A DNA stretch of 64,000 nt from Flavobacterium agri (GCF_013401995.1 NZ_JACBJI010000003.1:1-64000), one strand, 5' to 3'. Numbered from the stretch's first letter, positions 35,498-44,350 are shown. Notes: generated by a model from the letters alone, not told the origin. Numbers and translations: made by a program.

Positions 35498-36247
35498 TTA
35501 ACGGACGCCGCCGCTTGCGATGATCGTTTCTCCCGTAAGCCATCCGGAATCGTCCGAGGCGAGGAAAACGGCTACAGGTGCGATGTCGTTCGGTTGCCCG
35601 ATGCGTCCCAGCGGTGTGGTGCTTTCGATTTGCGTCTGGAAATCGCTTCCGATGAAACCTGCTGTGTGTGTGCCTTCGGTTTCGACCATTCCAGGATTGA
35701 TCGCGTTTACACGGATTTTTTTAGGTCCGAGTTCTTTGGACAATACTTGTGTGATCGAGTCTACCGCGCCTTTCGTTCCGGTGTAAACCGAACTTCCCGG
35801 AGGCGTGATACGCGTAACGGTCGAACTGATGTTGATGATGCTTCCGCCTTTGTCGCCAAAACCTTTCACGGCGCCTTGTGTGGCAAGCAAAAGCCCGAGT
35901 ACGTTCGTGTTAAACTGACGATGGAATTCTTCGGCCGTTATTTCTTCGATCGTGCCGAATTGATACACACCTGCATTGTTGACCAGAATGTCGGCGTTCC
36001 CGAACGCTTTTTGGGTTTCGGCAAACAGTTTATCGACATCGTCTTTTTGGGCGACATCGCCTTGTATCGCAATGGCACGTCCGCCGTTTTTAATGATTTC
36101 GTCTACGACTTTGTCTGCACCAGCCTTAGAAGATGCATAATTGACTACGACGGCTGCGCCTTCCGAAGCCAAAGCTATGGCGATACTGGCACCGATTCCT
36201 TTAGAAGCTCCGGTCACGACAGCAACCTTGTTTGTGAGTTTTTTCAT
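35498..36247 (-). CDS. Short-chain dehydrogenase/reductase
   Basis: A 249-residue Rossmann-fold oxidoreductase. The ATG at 36247 is used because the longer frame to 36352 would run through both operator palindromes. It shows TGASKGIG (cofactor binding), NNAGVYQ, the catalytic serine/Tyr-x3-Lys segment with YTGTKGA, and NPGMVETEG. It resembles FabG-like or glucose-1-dehydrogenase-like SDRs; the substrate is unknown. Two TetR-type operators lie in its promoter region and a TetR gene follows, so it is inducible. Confidence 0.92.
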   Translation of the reverse strand: MKKLTNKVAVVTGASKGIGASIAIALASEGAAVVVNYASSKAGADKVVDEIIKNGGRAIAIQGDVAQKDDVDKLFAETQKAFGNADILVNNAGVYQFGTIEEITAEEFHRQFNTNVLGLLLATQGAVKGFGDKGGSIINISSTVTRITPPGSSVYTGTKGAVDSITQVLSKELGPKKIRVNAINPGMVETEGTHTAGFIGSDFQTQIESTTPLGRIGQPNDIAPVAVFLASDDSGWLTGETIIASGGVR

Positions 36248-36274
36248 GTTTGATTGATTATTTAAATTTATATT

Positions 36275-36322
36275 GGAACAATCGTTCCGTAAAGGTAAAT
36301 AGCAATACGGAACAATCGTTCC
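36275..36322. promoter_or_regulatory. Twin TetR-type operators
   Basis: GGAACAATCGTTCC occurs twice, identically, at 36275-36288 and 36309-36322, with 34-bp spacing (start to start). Each is a 5-4-5 inverted repeat (GGAAC/GTTCC). They lie 28 and 62 bp upstream of the SDR ATG and are the natural targets of the adjacent TetR regulator. Confidence 0.75.
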
Positions 36323-36431
36323 TAAATTAACATTGTTTTTGCTTTTGCTCATTCAAACGCTGGAAATCCTCATTGTATGTAAGAAAATACCACTCGTTTA
36401 TTTAGATTACAATCACAACGACATATATCAC

Positions 36432-38291
36432 ATGAAAACATTTTTACTAAGTATTTCCGTATTGATCGGAATGACGGCTTCATCGCAGGATCTGGAATGG
36501 CAATGGGCCAAACGCGGAGGCGGTACAAAACCGTCCGCAGATGAAACCGAGACTTCTTTCGGATATGAAGGCGAGCAGATCATCGATATCGCCATAGATG
36601 CCGACAACAACTATTATTTTCTGGCATTCATCTCTCAAGACCATACGGAATTTGACGGAACGCCCGTCACGGTTTACAATACCCAGGTCATGAATACGGG
36701 CTACACCGATGTCGTCCTGATATCGACCGATTGTTCGGGTGAATTGAGATGGATTCAGACCATAGGCGGCGCGGACAGGGATTTTGCGTATAAAATCGTG
36801 CTCGACAACAACGGAGGTTTGTACCTGGGAGCGAGCGTCATCAATATTTCAGGACCCGGACAGCCTTATCTGCCGCCTCATTTCAGTCCCGACGACAGTA
36901 TGCCGGTTTTGGGTGACTTCGGCAACGGCGAACCGCAACCCGGATACAAAACGTTGGCATTGCTCAAATACAATACGGACGACGGTTCGCTTGCGTGGCG
37001 CGTCATGCCGCAGGGCGATGTTACGCCTTACCTTCGGCATGGGAATATAAACGAAGTGGTGTTGGATTCCCAAGGTATATTGCACGTGCTTCTCGGATTC
37101 TATGCCGGAAGCCATCTGAACGGACAGATTACCGTTCCCGATACGTTTACCAACAAATACCAATATCATCTTGTAAAATTCGATACCGACGGGAATTTCA
37201 TCAGCACGATGCCGTTGTCGCTCGAAGGCAAACTTTTGCAGAGCCATACCGATTTCAGGTACGATGAGGCCCTAGGACGTTATTATTTGGCTGGTTTTAG
37301 GAATAATGGAGGCGCAGATCCGTTGGTTGACTTGTCGTTTAATGGCGTGCCGTTTGTGCAACAAGCGTATATTTTGGCGTTCGGCACTTCGGGTAATGAA
37401 ATTTGGCGAAAGGAAGTCAGTTCGAGTTCTTCATTTAAAGATGCTCAATTCCACGACATGGAAATTGACGGCGATTCGAATATTTATTTGTGCGGAAGAT
37501 ATCTTCTCGATCCGGCAAGCCCGAACGTGAGTATGAACGGTTACCAGTTTCCGAACGACATTGGCGCCAATCTCGCATTCGTGATGAAAATGAACGCGGA
37601 TGGAAATGTGCAGTGGTTCAGGAAACCATCGGGATACACCACGAATTTCGGTATTTATACGGGAATGACTATTTGTCACGATCTCGTCGTGAATGGCGAT
37701 GAGGTTGCGGTGGCGACCCAGGTTTCGAATGAAATTTGGGGTAGTATTGCGATCAACAGGCCTGTGAACCACAAAACCGATCCGGCGATTTTGCGTCTCG
37801 ACAAAACCACGGGAACGCCGATTGCGGTAAATGACATCATGGGATATCCGAATTATGACGATGCTTTTACGTCCATTACGGTAGACAACGATGGAAATTA
37901 CGTCGCTGGTGGCTATTTCCACTACGACATTTTTACGGCAGCGGACGACAATATACCTACTTTGGCGAAAGTTTTCGGACAAGCGATCTACACCGATTTT
38001 TTCATGTCGAAATTAGGTGCGAATCCTTGCGGCGAATTGGGAACGAAAGATTTGGTCAAAAACGAGATCCGCATGTTTCCGAATCCTGTGCATAATATCG
38101 TGAACATCCAAACCGATGAGCAGCTCGTAGGCTATCAAATATCGAATATGATAGGGCAGGTGGTGTTAAAAGGAAATCTGCTTGACGGAGAAAATAGTGT
38201 TGATGTAAGCGATCTGATGTCGGGTACATACATCATAAAACTTGAAACGGCCGAAGGAATGGCGATAAGTCGGAAAATTGTAAAGAAGTAA
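36432..38291 (+). CDS. T9SS-exported beta-propeller-like protein
   Basis: A 619-residue secreted protein. The ATG at 36432 gives a signal peptide (1-18, ending ASSQ). The body has repeated strands of the type DNNGGLYLGAS, DSQGILHVLLGFY, DGDSNIYLCGRY and DNDGNYVAGGYF, the SBBP-like beta-propeller pattern. The C-terminal 75 residues are a type A T9SS sorting domain (MFPNPVHNIVNIQT... SGTYIIKLETAEGM... KIVKK). It lies divergent from the SDR gene; its promoter region must overlap the operator area. Function unknown; a secreted or cell-surface protein. Confidence 0.85.
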   Translation: MKTFLLSISVLIGMTASSQDLEWQWAKRGGGTKPSADETETSFGYEGEQIIDIAIDADNNYYFLAFISQDHTEFDGTPVTVYNTQVMNTGYTDVVLISTDCSGELRWIQTIGGADRDFAYKIVLDNNGGLYLGASVINISGPGQPYLPPHFSPDDSMPVLGDFGNGEPQPGYKTLALLKYNTDDGSLAWRVMPQGDVTPYLRHGNINEVVLDSQGILHVLLGFYAGSHLNGQITVPDTFTNKYQYHLVKFDTDGNFISTMPLSLEGKLLQSHTDFRYDEALGRYYLAGFRNNGGADPLVDLSFNGVPFVQQAYILAFGTSGNEIWRKEVSSSSSFKDAQFHDMEIDGDSNIYLCGRYLLDPASPNVSMNGYQFPNDIGANLAFVMKMNADGNVQWFRKPSGYTTNFGIYTGMTICHDLVVNGDEVAVATQVSNEIWGSIAINRPVNHKTDPAILRLDKTTGTPIAVNDIMGYPNYDDAFTSITVDNDGNYVAGGYFHYDIFTAADDNIPTLAKVFGQAIYTDFFMSKLGANPCGELGTKDLVKNEIRMFPNPVHNIVNIQTDEQLVGYQISNMIGQVVLKGNLLDGENSVDVSDLMSGTYIIKLETAEGMAISRKIVKK

Positions 38292-38335
38292 TTGTTCTGT
38301 GAGGACGAAAATTTACAATCGAACAAAATGAAAAT

Positions 38336-38367
38336 AAAAAAGCAAGACAAATGTCTTGCTTTTTTTG
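38336..38367. terminator. Bidirectional terminator between the T9SS protein gene and tRNA-Val
   Basis: AGCAAGAC (38341-38348) pairs with GTCTTGCT (38353-38360) over AAAT, with A-run and T-run on the two sides. It ends the plus-strand gene at 38291 and the minus-strand tRNA transcript. Confidence 0.88.
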
Positions 38368-38442
38368 TGGGCGATGAGGGGTTCGAACCCCCGACCCCCT
38401 CGGTGTAAACGAGGTGCTCTGAACCAGCTGAGCTAATCGCCC
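38368..38442 (-). tRNA. tRNA-Val (anticodon TAC)
   Basis: On the minus strand the sequence begins GGGCGATTAGCTC and ends CATCGCCC plus discriminator A. The acceptor, D (GCTCAGCTGGTTCAGAGC), anticodon (CCTCG/CGAGG with loop TTTACAC) and T arms (GGGGGTTCGAACCCC) all form. The anticodon is TAC, decoding valine GUA/GUN. CCA is not encoded. Confidence 0.95.
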
Positions 38443-38525
38443 TGTTGTCGCTTTCAGTATTGTTCCTGATTGCGGTTGCAAATATAGGATGGTTTTCTGG
38501 ATATGCAAGCGAAAACGAAAAAAAA

Positions 38526-39746
38526 TTACAAAATTTCTGCGACCACAAAAGTGCTTCCGCCGACATAGACGAAGTCGTTGCTACCGGCGTTTTCCAAGGC
38601 GGCTTGATAAGCTTCTGGAACAGAGTTGAATGTATTTCCGGTCAAACCGAAAGCAGCTGCTTCCGCTTTGAGAATGGCCTGGTCAAGCCCGCGCGGAATA
38701 TTTGGCTTGCAAAAATAATAAATGGCATTTTTTGGAAAAATCGGCAGGATGTCGCCCAGATCTTTATCGTTCACGACGCCCAAAACGATGTGAAGTTTGT
38801 CGAAATTTTCATGAAAGATCTGTTTCATCACGATTTCCAGACCATGTCGGTTGTGCGCCGTATCGCAAATCACTTTGGGATTTTCGCCGATTTGTTGCCA
38901 ACGTCCCATCAATCCCGTGTTTTTTACGACATTGAGGAAGCCGTCTTTTATATTGTTGTCCGAAATCGCGAATTTTCCCTGATTTTGGATCAAACGCAAT
39001 GTGGCCAAAGCCGTTTTCTTGTTGCTGAACTGATAATCGCCTATCAAATCCGAAGGCCAATTTTCTTCGACGGTTTCAGAAGCGAATACGATTTTCGATA
39101 CCGTTTCCTGTGCTTTGTGCGAAAACACCTTTTTCGTTTCGGGTGTAGTTTCTCCGATTACCACGGGAATTCCGGGTTTGATGATTCCGGCTTTTTCCGA
39201 AGCGATCGCCTGCAAAGTATCGCCTAAATACTGCACGTGATCGAATCCGATATTCGTGATTACAGAAACCAGAGGTGTTGCGATATTCGTCGAATCCAAT
39301 CGTCCGCCCAAACCTGTTTCGATTATGGCGATATCGACGTTCTGCGCTACGAAATACTCGAATGCCAATCCGACCGACATCTCAAAAAAACTGAGGTTGT
39401 TGGCTTCGAAAAAAGCCCTGTGTTTCGCTATGAAGTCGATGATGTACTGCTCGGAGATTTCGTTCCCGTCAATTTTGATACGTTCGCGATAATCTTTCAA
39501 ATGAGGTGAAGTGAAAAGTCCGGTCTTATAACCCGATTGTTGAAAAACCGACGCGAGCAGGTGAGAAGTCGAGCCTTTCCCGTTTGTTCCCGCTACATGG
39601 ATGCACGTGAGTTTTTTTTCGGGATGACCGAGGTATTCGGCAAGCAAATGCGTGTTGGTCAAATCCTTGCGGAAAGCTGAAGCGCCTTGGGTTTGGTACA
39701 TAGGCAATTGGTTGAACATCCAATCGACCGTTTGCTGATATGTCAT
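38526..39746 (-). CDS. folC: Bifunctional folylpolyglutamate synthase/dihydrofolate synthase
   Basis: A 406-residue Mur-ligase-like enzyme that joins dihydropteroate to glutamate and adds further glutamates to folates. The P-loop HVAGTNGKGSTSHLLAS and the FTSPHLKDYRERIKIDG segment are typical FolC motifs, as is IETGLGGRLDSTN. The length is normal. It follows the TonB gene by 25 nt on the same strand, so the two are probably cotranscribed. Confidence 0.95.
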   Translation of the reverse strand: MTYQQTVDWMFNQLPMYQTQGASAFRKDLTNTHLLAEYLGHPEKKLTCIHVAGTNGKGSTSHLLASVFQQSGYKTGLFTSPHLKDYRERIKIDGNEISEQYIIDFIAKHRAFFEANNLSFFEMSVGLAFEYFVAQNVDIAIIETGLGGRLDSTNIATPLVSVITNIGFDHVQYLGDTLQAIASEKAGIIKPGIPVVIGETTPETKKVFSHKAQETVSKIVFASETVEENWPSDLIGDYQFSNKKTALATLRLIQNQGKFAISDNNIKDGFLNVVKNTGLMGRWQQIGENPKVICDTAHNRHGLEIVMKQIFHENFDKLHIVLGVVNDKDLGDILPIFPKNAIYYFCKPNIPRGLDQAILKAEAAAFGLTGNTFNSVPEAYQAALENAGSNDFVYVGGSTFVVAEIL

Positions 39747-39771
39747 GTGTGATGCAAAAAAAAGACGGAGG

Positions 39772-40671
39772 TTAGTCCGTCAATTTGAAACTGTAAATGA
39801 TTTTTCCTATTTGTGTTTCGGGAGCATCGTTGTCGGGCTCCCATTTGGTGTCGAGCGCGGCTCTTTCGGCTTGATCCGCTAGACATCGTGCGCCGTTAGT
39901 AGTTCCACGGTCACCGGCTTGGGCGCGCGTTACTTTTCCGTTTCGGTCAACCCAGATTTTGACGGCGACTTGACCTTCTTCGTTACAAGTATATGCTGGT
40001 TTTGGTTTGCTTTGTGCTTTTCTGTTGCCTAGAAAATAATTTCCCGGACCGTTTCCATTTCCGCGCCCACTTCCGCTTCCACCACCATATCCAGAGCCAG
40101 AACCGATGCCTTCGCCTGTTCCTTGTCCGCCGCCTTTACCGCCGCCGCTTCCGCCGCCGCCGTTATATCCGTTCGAATACGGGTCGCCGTTGGCTTTACC
40201 TTTGTTGCCTGCGCGATTGTCGTTTCCGTCGCCTCCGGTGCTAGTGCCGTTAAGCAAATCCGAAATGGCGTTCGTAGTCGCTTTCGAGGGTTTCGGAGCA
40301 GGTTTCTCGACCGGTTTTAGCGGTTCTTCCTTTTTGGGTTTTTCTGTCGTTTTTTTCGTTTCGGCTACAACCGGTGCGTCGTCAAGGTCGCTCGCGAGGA
40401 TTTCACTCGATGACGCTTTTGGCTGAGGTGCGGCTTTTGCCGTTTGCTTTACGGGCTCAAGGTTCTTGAAATCGTCACCCATACCGTAATCGCTGTCGCC
40501 GAAATTCACGGCCACATCGCCACCGCCGCCACCGCCTTCTTCCATAAGTTCCGGATTCAGGATCATCGAATCGGTAAAACGGATCAAAAACAGCGTCAGG
40601 AACATCAAAACGAAAAGGATCGAAGTGATGCCTAACGACTTTTTCTGGTTATTCGTCATGCTGATTGCCAT
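39772..40671 (-). CDS. TonB-family energy transducer
   Basis: A 299-residue inner-membrane protein. Translation should start at the ATG at 40671 (MAISMTNNQ); a second ATG 12 nt downstream is also possible. A transmembrane helix (about 13-38), an acidic/Gly patch (EEGGGGGGDV), a Lys/Pro-rich spacer (KPKKEEPLKPVEKPAPKPSK), a very long Gly/Ser/Asn tract (about 160-215) and a C-terminal TonB-like domain (about 225-299) follow. TonB proteins pass proton-motive force to outer-membrane receptors such as SusC. Two cysteines in the C-terminal domain (YTCNEEG and ARCLADQ) could form a disulfide. ExbB/ExbD are not in the window. Confidence 0.82.
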   Translation of the reverse strand: MAISMTNNQKKSLGITSILFVLMFLTLFLIRFTDSMILNPELMEEGGGGGGDVAVNFGDSDYGMGDDFKNLEPVKQTAKAAPQPKASSSEILASDLDDAPVVAETKKTTEKPKKEEPLKPVEKPAPKPSKATTNAISDLLNGTSTGGDGNDNRAGNKGKANGDPYSNGYNGGGGSGGGKGGGQGTGEGIGSGSGYGGGSGSGRGNGNGPGNYFLGNRKAQSKPKPAYTCNEEGQVAVKIWVDRNGKVTRAQAGDRGTTNGARCLADQAERAALDTKWEPDNDAPETQIGKIIYSFKLTD

Positions 40672-40703
40672 AGCTTTATTGTTAGTCCTAATAACGAAAA
40701 TAG

Positions 40704-40711
40704 CAAAAATA
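40704..40711 (-). promoter_or_regulatory. -7 promoter element of the TonB gene
   Basis: TATTTTTG on the minus strand, a perfect TAnnTTTG, 32 nt before the ATG at 40671. It lies in the 47-bp gap after gdhA. No clear TTG at -33. Confidence 0.4.
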
Positions 40712-40718
40712 AATTGCT

Positions 40719-41945
40719 TCAGACGAGTTGCTTGAGCGCTATCTCGAACGCACGCGCGCTGATTCCGGTTTTGGAATCGCTTGACTGGTGCGTTTTCTCG
40801 AGTCCTTTTCGGATGGTTTTCGAGATGTCGGCAAAAATCGCCTCGTCGGTCATTTGTACGCGTTTTTCCATGAAATAAGCGAATACGCGAGCCATTCCGC
40901 AGTTGGAAATGAAATCGGGCACAAGGCTTACTTTGCTGTCTACGTTCTCCATAATCGGGCCAAAAAAGATTTCCTTGTCGGCAAAAGGCACATTCGCCCC
41001 GCAAGAGATCACTTCGAGTCCCTTCGCTGCCATTTTGTCGACCTGTTCCTGGGTGACCAAGCGTGACGCGGCACATGGCGTGAAGATTTCGGCTCCGATT
41101 TCCCAAACTTTTTCATTGAGTTCGGCAAACGGGATCATATTGTCCGCAACGAGTTTGTTTCCGTCTTTGTTGAGGAAAAGCTTGGTGATTTCTTCGTACG
41201 AGAATCCTTCGGGGTTCAAAAGTCCGCCGTCGCGATCGATGATTCCGACTACTTTCACACCCATTTCTGCCAAATAGAAAGCCGCAGCCGAACCTACGTT
41301 TCCGAAACCTTGCACGATGGCTCTTTTCCCTTTGATTTCTCCGCCGTAAATGTCGTAGAAATGACGCACGGCTTCGGCGACTCCGTAACCTGTAATCATG
41401 TCGGCGACGGTGTATTTGCGCGCCACATCGGGAGAGAATTTAGGATTTTCGATTACCTTGATCACGCCTTGGCGCAATTGTCCGATGCGGTTGATCTTGT
41501 CGGCTTCGGTCGGTTTGAAATGGCCGTTGAACACGCCTTCCTGCGGATGCCAAACGCCGCATTCCTCGGTCATCGGGATCACTTCGTGGATTTCGTCTAC
41601 GTTCAAATCGCCTCCGGTGCCGTAATAGCTTTTCAAAAGTGGCGATACCGCTTTGTACCAACGGCGCAACACTTCGTCTTTTCTCGGATCGTTCGGGTCA
41701 AAATTGATTCCCGATTTCGCGCCTCCGATTGCCGGGCCCGAAACCGTAAATTTCACTTCCATCGTCTTGGCAAGCGAAAGTACTTCGTTCATATCGAGGC
41801 CTTTTCGCATACGGGTTCCGCCACCGGCCGCACCGCCTCGAAGCGAGTTGATGACCGTCCATCCTTCGGCGTCGGTTTCAGAATCTTTCCAGTTGAATAC
41901 GATTTCAGGATTTTTATTCTCGAATTTCTTGAGTAGCTCTTTCAT
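40719..41945 (-). CDS. Glu/Leu/Phe/Val dehydrogenase (glutamate dehydrogenase type)
   Basis: A 408-residue oxidative-deamination enzyme linking glutamate or a branched/aromatic amino acid to its 2-oxoacid with NAD(P). The substrate-binding and catalytic region GGAKSGINFDPNDPR with its lysine, the YGTGGDLNVDE segment and the NAD-binding IVQGFGNVGSAAA glycine-rich motif are clear. Length is between leucine dehydrogenase (about 365) and glutamate dehydrogenase (about 420-450); the substrate is not fixed by sequence alone. It precedes tonB on the same strand and has its own -7 element. Confidence 0.92.
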   Translation of the reverse strand: MKELLKKFENKNPEIVFNWKDSETDAEGWTVINSLRGGAAGGGTRMRKGLDMNEVLSLAKTMEVKFTVSGPAIGGAKSGINFDPNDPRKDEVLRRWYKAVSPLLKSYYGTGGDLNVDEIHEVIPMTEECGVWHPQEGVFNGHFKPTEADKINRIGQLRQGVIKVIENPKFSPDVARKYTVADMITGYGVAEAVRHFYDIYGGEIKGKRAIVQGFGNVGSAAAFYLAEMGVKVVGIIDRDGGLLNPEGFSYEEITKLFLNKDGNKLVADNMIPFAELNEKVWEIGAEIFTPCAASRLVTQEQVDKMAAKGLEVISCGANVPFADKEIFFGPIMENVDSKVSLVPDFISNCGMARVFAYFMEKRVQMTDEAIFADISKTIRKGLEKTHQSSDSKTGISARAFEIALKQLV

Positions 41946-41970
41946 TATGGTTGTAGTTGTAAAAGTTGGG

Positions 41971-41978
41971 CAAATATA
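41971..41978 (-). promoter_or_regulatory. -7 promoter element of the Glu/Leu dehydrogenase gene
   Basis: TATATTTG on the minus strand, a perfect -7 match, 25 nt before the ATG at 41945 and after the anmK stop. The -33 element is weak. Confidence 0.45.
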
Positions 41979-41991
41979 GATGTTTCAGTAT

Positions 41992-43059
41992 TTAATTTTC
42001 GTAGGATTTCCCTGAGCTGTGGTCGCGTTTGGCACCTGTGACGCTGGCTAATACATTGGTTTCGTTGCGCATTTTAAGCACACCGAGTAATGCGAAAATC
42101 AGCGCTTCCTTAAACTCCAGGATTTTCTTTTCGGGGATTTCGATTTTGATCTGCGGCAGTTGTTCCTGCATACGCGAGATCAAAAAACGATTGTAGGCGC
42201 CGCCTCCGGTTGCCAACAATTTCCCGCTTTTTTTGGGCAAGGCCGATGCGATCTGGACGGCGATATGCTCCGTAAAAGTGCGCAGTTTGTCTATATCGGA
42301 AACGTCAAAAGATTCGATCAGCGGCAAAACAGTATTCTTCACGAATTCGAACCCAAGCGATTTCGGAAACGATTGTCGATAGTACGCCAGATTGTTAAGG
42401 CTTGACAACAGTTCATGGTCGATTTTTCCCGATTCGGCAAGCTTTCCTTTATCGTCATACTCAAATCCGAGCCGGTTCGCATAGAAATTGAGTACGGTGT
42501 TAACGGGTGAAATGTCGAACGCAAGCCGCAAGCCGTGGTTTTCGAATGAGACGTTCGAGAATCCGCCAAGGTTGAGGCAATAATCGTAATCCGAAAACAG
42601 AATCCTGTCGCCAATCGGAACCAAAGGCGCGCCTTGTCCGCCAAGAGCGACGTCCTCGACACGGAAATCGCAAATCACTTTTTGACCCGCAATCTTCGCG
42701 ATTTTGGGCAAATTCCCGATCTGTAAAGTGAATCCGTTATGCGGTTGGTGCAAAATCGTGTGGCCGTGCGAACAAACGGCGTCAAGATTCCCGATGCCGT
42801 GTTTTTCGATAAAACCGCGAATCGTTTCTCCTAATAATATAGTGTAGTCCGAATTGAGTTTTTCGAGTTCATCTTTGTGGAAATTGACCGCGATCTTGAG
42901 TTTTTGTAACCAAGCGTCCGAATAGGAGATCGTTTGCGATTCCTCGATGTCGAATGTCCAATTTCCGTCTGAAACCTCAAAAACGACATGAGCCAAATCG
43001 ATACCGTCGAGAGAGGTTCCCGACATGACTCCGATAACGTTGTAGGATTCTTTTGGCAC
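41992..43059 (-). CDS. anmK: Anhydro-N-acetylmuramic acid kinase
   Basis: A 355-residue kinase that opens and phosphorylates 1,6-anhydro-MurNAc from recycled peptidoglycan, giving MurNAc-6-phosphate. The family signature MSGTSLDGIDLAHV is at the N-terminus, and CSHGHTILHQP, NLGGFSNVSF and LLATGGGAYN follow. The start is a GTG at 43059-43057; the -7 element TAATTTTG ends 4 nt before it, so the mRNA would have almost no leader. The acyl-CoA dehydrogenase gene is divergent. Confidence 0.95.
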   Translation of the reverse strand: MPKESYNVIGVMSGTSLDGIDLAHVVFEVSDGNWTFDIEESQTISYSDAWLQKLKIAVNFHKDELEKLNSDYTILLGETIRGFIEKHGIGNLDAVCSHGHTILHQPHNGFTLQIGNLPKIAKIAGQKVICDFRVEDVALGGQGAPLVPIGDRILFSDYDYCLNLGGFSNVSFENHGLRLAFDISPVNTVLNFYANRLGFEYDDKGKLAESGKIDHELLSSLNNLAYYRQSFPKSLGFEFVKNTVLPLIESFDVSDIDKLRTFTEHIAVQIASALPKKSGKLLATGGGAYNRFLISRMQEQLPQIKIEIPEKKILEFKEALIFALLGVLKMRNETNVLASVTGAKRDHSSGKSYEN

Positions 43060-43063
43060 GCGT

Positions 43064-43096
43064 CAAAATTAAGGATTGCGATTGAGAATTTCCCAA
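43064..43096 (-). promoter_or_regulatory. Promoter of anmK (leaderless type)
   Basis: On the minus strand: TTG (43096-43094), 22-nt spacer, TAATTTTG (43071-43064). Placing the last -7 base at -4 gives a start at 43060, one base before the GTG start codon. It overlaps the divergent promoter of the acyl-CoA dehydrogenase gene. Confidence 0.6.
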
Positions 43097-43113
43097 TTAA
43101 AAATTTATCTTTG
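43082..43113 (+). promoter_or_regulatory. Promoter of the acyl-CoA dehydrogenase gene
   Basis: TTG (43082-43084), 21-nt spacer, TATCTTTG (43106-43113), a perfect -7 match. The leader to the ATG at 43156 is about 38 nt. The -33 region shares about 15 bp with the opposite anmK promoter. Confidence 0.6.
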
Positions 43114-43155
43114 GGCAAATTTTTACACAAACTTTAATTTTTATTTACTGTTGTT

Positions 43156-44298
43156 ATGGATTTTAATCTAACCGAAGAACATTTGATGATTCAGCAAGCG
43201 GCCCGCGACTTTGCCCAAAACGAGTTGCTTCCGGGTGTGATCGAAAGGGACGAAAAACAGCAATTTCCGACCGAACAGATCAAAAAAATGGGCGAGCTAG
43301 GCTTCCTGGGCATGATGGTCGATCCGAAATACGGCGGCAGCGGACTCGACACGATTTCGTATGCGCTCGCGATGGAGGAAATCTCTAAGGTCGACGCCTC
43401 GGCTTCGGTTGTGATGTCCGTAAACAACTCTTTGGTTTGCTGGGGTTTGCAAACATTCGGAACCGAAGAGCAGAAACAAAAATACCTGACCAAACTCGCG
43501 ACGGGCGAAATCATCGGTGCGTTCTGTCTTTCTGAGCCGGAAGCCGGATCGGACGCGACTTCACAAAGAACTACAGCCATCGACAAAGGCGACCATTACC
43601 TGCTAAACGGTACCAAAAACTGGATTACGAACGGAAGTACGGCTTCGGTTTATCTGGTGATCGCCCAAACCGATGTAGATAAAAAACACAAAGGCATCAA
43701 CGCGTTGATCGTAGAGAAAGGCATGCCCGGATTCGAGATCGGCCCCAAAGAACAAAAACTCGGCATCCGCGGAAGCGACACGCATTCGTTGATGTTCACC
43801 GACGTGAAAGTCCCGAAAGAGAACCGCATCGGTGAAGATGGTTTCGGATTCACGTTCGCGATGAAAACCCTTGCGGGCGGACGTATCGGAATCGCATCAC
43901 AGGCTTTGGGAATCGCTTCCGGAGCTTACGAGTTGGCACTTAAATATTCGAAAGAGAGAAAAGCGTTCGGCAAAGAGATTTCACAACACCAGGCGATCGC
44001 ATTCAAATTGGCCGATATGGCTACGGAAATCGAAGCGGCGCGTTTCCTTGTCCTCAAATCGGCTTGGGACAAAGACCAACACAAAAACTACGACTTGAGC
44101 GGTGCGATGGCAAAATTGTACGCATCTCAAGTGGCTATGGATACGACGATCGAAGCCGTCCAAATCCACGGAGGAAATGGTTATGTCAAGGAATATCACG
44201 TGGAGCGTTTGATGCGCGATGCGAAAATCACACAGATTTACGAAGGAACTTCAGAAATCCAGAAAATCGTGATTTCCAGAAGTATACTTACCCAATAA
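43156..44298 (+). CDS. Acyl-CoA dehydrogenase
   Basis: A 380-residue FAD enzyme that makes the trans-2 double bond in the first step of fatty-acid or branched-chain acyl-CoA breakdown. It shows the family motifs FCLSEPEAGSDA (FAD/substrate), TKNWITNGS, and the C-terminal QIYEGTSEIQKIVISR with the glutamate in YEGT at the position of the short-chain catalytic base. Length and motifs match short/medium-chain members; the chain length used is not fixed by sequence. Single-gene transcript with its own promoter and terminator. Confidence 0.95.
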   Translation: MDFNLTEEHLMIQQAARDFAQNELLPGVIERDEKQQFPTEQIKKMGELGFLGMMVDPKYGGSGLDTISYALAMEEISKVDASASVVMSVNNSLVCWGLQTFGTEEQKQKYLTKLATGEIIGAFCLSEPEAGSDATSQRTTAIDKGDHYLLNGTKNWITNGSTASVYLVIAQTDVDKKHKGINALIVEKGMPGFEIGPKEQKLGIRGSDTHSLMFTDVKVPKENRIGEDGFGFTFAMKTLAGGRIGIASQALGIASGAYELALKYSKERKAFGKEISQHQAIAFKLADMATEIEAARFLVLKSAWDKDQHKNYDLSGAMAKLYASQVAMDTTIEAVQIHGGNGYVKEYHVERLMRDAKITQIYEGTSEIQKIVISRSILTQ

Positions 44299-44330
44299 CG
44301 CATTTGCTTGCGAATTTTTTAAGGCTGCCT

Positions 44331-44350
44331 AAAAAGGCTGCCTTTTTTTT
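44331..44350 (+). terminator. Terminator of the acyl-CoA dehydrogenase gene
   Basis: AAAAAGG (44331-44337) pairs with CCTTTTT (44341-44347) over CTG, followed by more Ts. Just before it is a copy of the same AAGGCTGCCT unit, so the right side could also come from a small duplication. Confidence 0.65.

Noticed and set aside
36247..36352. Longer N-terminus of the SDR protein
   Set aside because: It would translate through both operator palindromes and add a tail with no SDR character; the ATG at 36247 is the natural start.
38135..38566. Minus-strand open frame overlapping tRNA-Val
   Set aside because: It runs through the tRNA, the terminator and the end of the T9SS-exported gene; it is a shadow of these.
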